A program made the position numbers and the translations under genes. Under the pieces are notes generated by a model that worked only from the letters and a program-made list of their open reading frames with translations, ran no database searches and was not told where the DNA came from. Below are positions 7,212 to 8,335 of a DNA stretch of 8,335 bases, in pieces (position 1 is the first letter of the stretch; each line of letters starts with the position of its first letter). Location of the stretch: assembly GCA_015228695.1 (NCBI GenBank), contig JADGDA010000101.1:1-8335 (forward strand). Direction: 5' to 3'. This DNA comes from Alphaproteobacteria bacterium (lineage in GTDB: Bacteria; Pseudomonadota; Alphaproteobacteria; Rhodospirillales; Rhodospirillaceae).

Positions 7212-8326
7212 ACGCGCATCGGCATCAGGACGTAGACGGCCGAGGCGTCGGCGACCTCGCGCACCACGGTCGGCGATTGGGAGTCGGCCATGACGAACCG
7301 CACGGCGTCGCCCTCGATCTGGCCCATGATGTCGAGCAGGTAACGCGAATTGAAGCCGATCTCGATGGGGGAGGAGTCGTAGGACGCCTCGATTTCCTCC
7401 GTCGCGCTGCCGCTTTCGGGGCTCGACGCGGACAGGACGACGCCGCCCTTGTCCACGGCCACCTTGATCGCGCGGGATTTCTCCGAGGAAATGGCCGACA
7501 CCCGGTCCACCGCCTGGGCGAAGAGGGCCGCGTTCACTTCCATGACCTTGTCGTTGTGGGCGGGGATCACCCGCTCGTAGTCCGGGAAGACGCCGTCGAT
7601 CAGCTTCGAGGTGAAGGCGACATCCTCGAACACGAAGCGCACCTTGGACTCGGACAGCGAAACGGTCACGTCCGCACCCACCTCGTCGATCAGCTTGCGC
7701 AACTCGTTCACGGTCTTGCGGGGAACGATGACGCCGGGCATCCCCGCCGCCCCCTCGGGAAGAGGAACCTCGACCCGCGCCAGACGGTGCCCGTCGGTGG
7801 CGACGGCGCGCAGCACGCCCATCCCCTCGCTCTGGGCGGCGTGGAGGTAGATCCCGTTCAGGTAATAGCGCGTCTCCTCGGTGGAAATGGCGAATCGGGT
7901 CCGGTCGATCAGCCCGCGCAGATCGGCCGCCGACAGAAGGAAGGTATGGGACAGATTGCCCCCGGACATGACCGGGAAGTCCTCCACCGGCAGACAGGCC
8001 AACGAAAACTTGGACCGGCCCGAGCGCAGTTCAAGCTGGGCGCCGTCGTCGGCCAGCCCCAGTTGAACCTGGGCCCCCTCGGGCAGTTTGCGGACGATGT
8101 CGTAGAGCGTGTGGGCCGGAGCCGTGGTCCGTCCCGGTTCCATCACCTCGGCGGCCACCGTCTCGATGACATCGACGTCCATGTCGGTGGCATTGAGGCC
8201 GAGACCCTCCGCCGTGGCCTCCAACCGGACGTTGGCGAGAATCGGGATCGTGCTGCGCCGTTCAACGACGCTTTGAACATGGCCCAGGGACTTCAGGAGA
8301 ATGGATCGCTCGATCGTCAGTTTCAT
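7208..8326 (-). CDS. dnaN: DNA polymerase III beta sliding clamp
   Basis: The beta clamp is a ring-shaped homodimer that encircles DNA and tethers Pol III and other polymerase, repair and regulatory partners. The 372-residue protein has the usual alphaproteobacterial length and the three-fold clamp architecture. It opens with MKLTIERSILLKSLGHVQSV, followed by ERRSTIPILANVRLEA (22-37). The family blocks RYYLNGIYLH and VATDGHRLARVEVPLP lie in the middle domain. It ends in the canonical VYVLMPMRV, part of the partner-binding pocket. The start ATG at 8326 lies 9 bases from the window edge, so its ribosome-binding site and promoter cannot be judged. The stop overlaps recF by 4 bases. dnaA probably lies just beyond the window, but this is expected from gene order, not seen. 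Confidence 0.98.
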   Translation of the reverse strand: MKLTIERSILLKSLGHVQSVVERRSTIPILANVRLEATAEGLGLNATDMDVDVIETVAAEVMEPGRTTAPAHTLYDIVRKLPEGAQVQLGLADDGAQLELRSGRSKFSLACLPVEDFPVMSGGNLSHTFLLSAADLRGLIDRTRFAISTEETRYYLNGIYLHAAQSEGMGVLRAVATDGHRLARVEVPLPEGAAGMPGVIVPRKTVNELRKLIDEVGADVTVSLSESKVRFVFEDVAFTSKLIDGVFPDYERVIPAHNDKVMEVNAALFAQAVDRVSAISSEKSRAIKVAVDKGGVVLSASSPESGSATEEIEASYDSSPIEIGFNSRYLLDIMGQIEGDAVRFVMADSQSPTVVREVADASAVYVLMPMRV

Positions 8327-8335
8327 GGTTCGCAG

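Overview
The window is a GC-rich piece of bacterial chromosome that reads as an alphaproteobacterium, most likely a member of the Rhodospirillales such as a Magnetospirillum relative. This is inferred from three things. The dnaN-recF-gyrB block has alphaproteobacterial-looking proteins. A bacterial NDUFA12-type complex I accessory subunit is present, which is typical of alphaproteobacteria. The cluster NDUFA12 / MlaD / DUF2155 / aat is a gene order I associate with that class. I ran no database search.

Layout, left to right. Positions 41-691 hold aat on the + strand. Everything else is on the - strand and is best read from right to left. dnaN (8326-7208), recF (7211-6000) and gyrB (5991-3526) form a tightly packed replication and repair block, with a 4-base overlap and then an 8-base gap. 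Next comes an AT-richer island (about 2516-3525) with one gene, an Abi_2 (AbiD/AbiF-like) HEPN protein. Between gyrB and that gene lies a 155-base leader with two perfect 13-base direct repeats, several complementary segments and a convincing intrinsic terminator. The terminator ends 11 bases before the likely start codon. After a GC-rich intergenic region with a candidate promoter comes a second - strand operon: NDUFA12, two tandem MlaD-type MCE proteins, and a secreted DUF2155 protein. It runs tail-to-tail into aat with a 79-base antisense overlap.

How the genes fit together. The right half is core replication machinery: sliding clamp, RecF gap-repair ATPase and gyrase B. The left half is envelope and housekeeping: a complex I assembly factor, inner-membrane-anchored periplasmic lipid-transport proteins, a periplasmic protein of unknown function, and the N-degron transferase Aat. 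The odd element is the abi island. Its base composition differs from both neighbours, and its protein carries the HEPN RNase motif R-x4-H. The order repeats, then hairpin terminator, then toxin-like RNase gene resembles RNA-antitoxin toxin-antitoxin modules. This is the most promising candidate here for a little-described system: a HEPN RNase controlled by, or paired with, a small structured RNA encoded just upstream.
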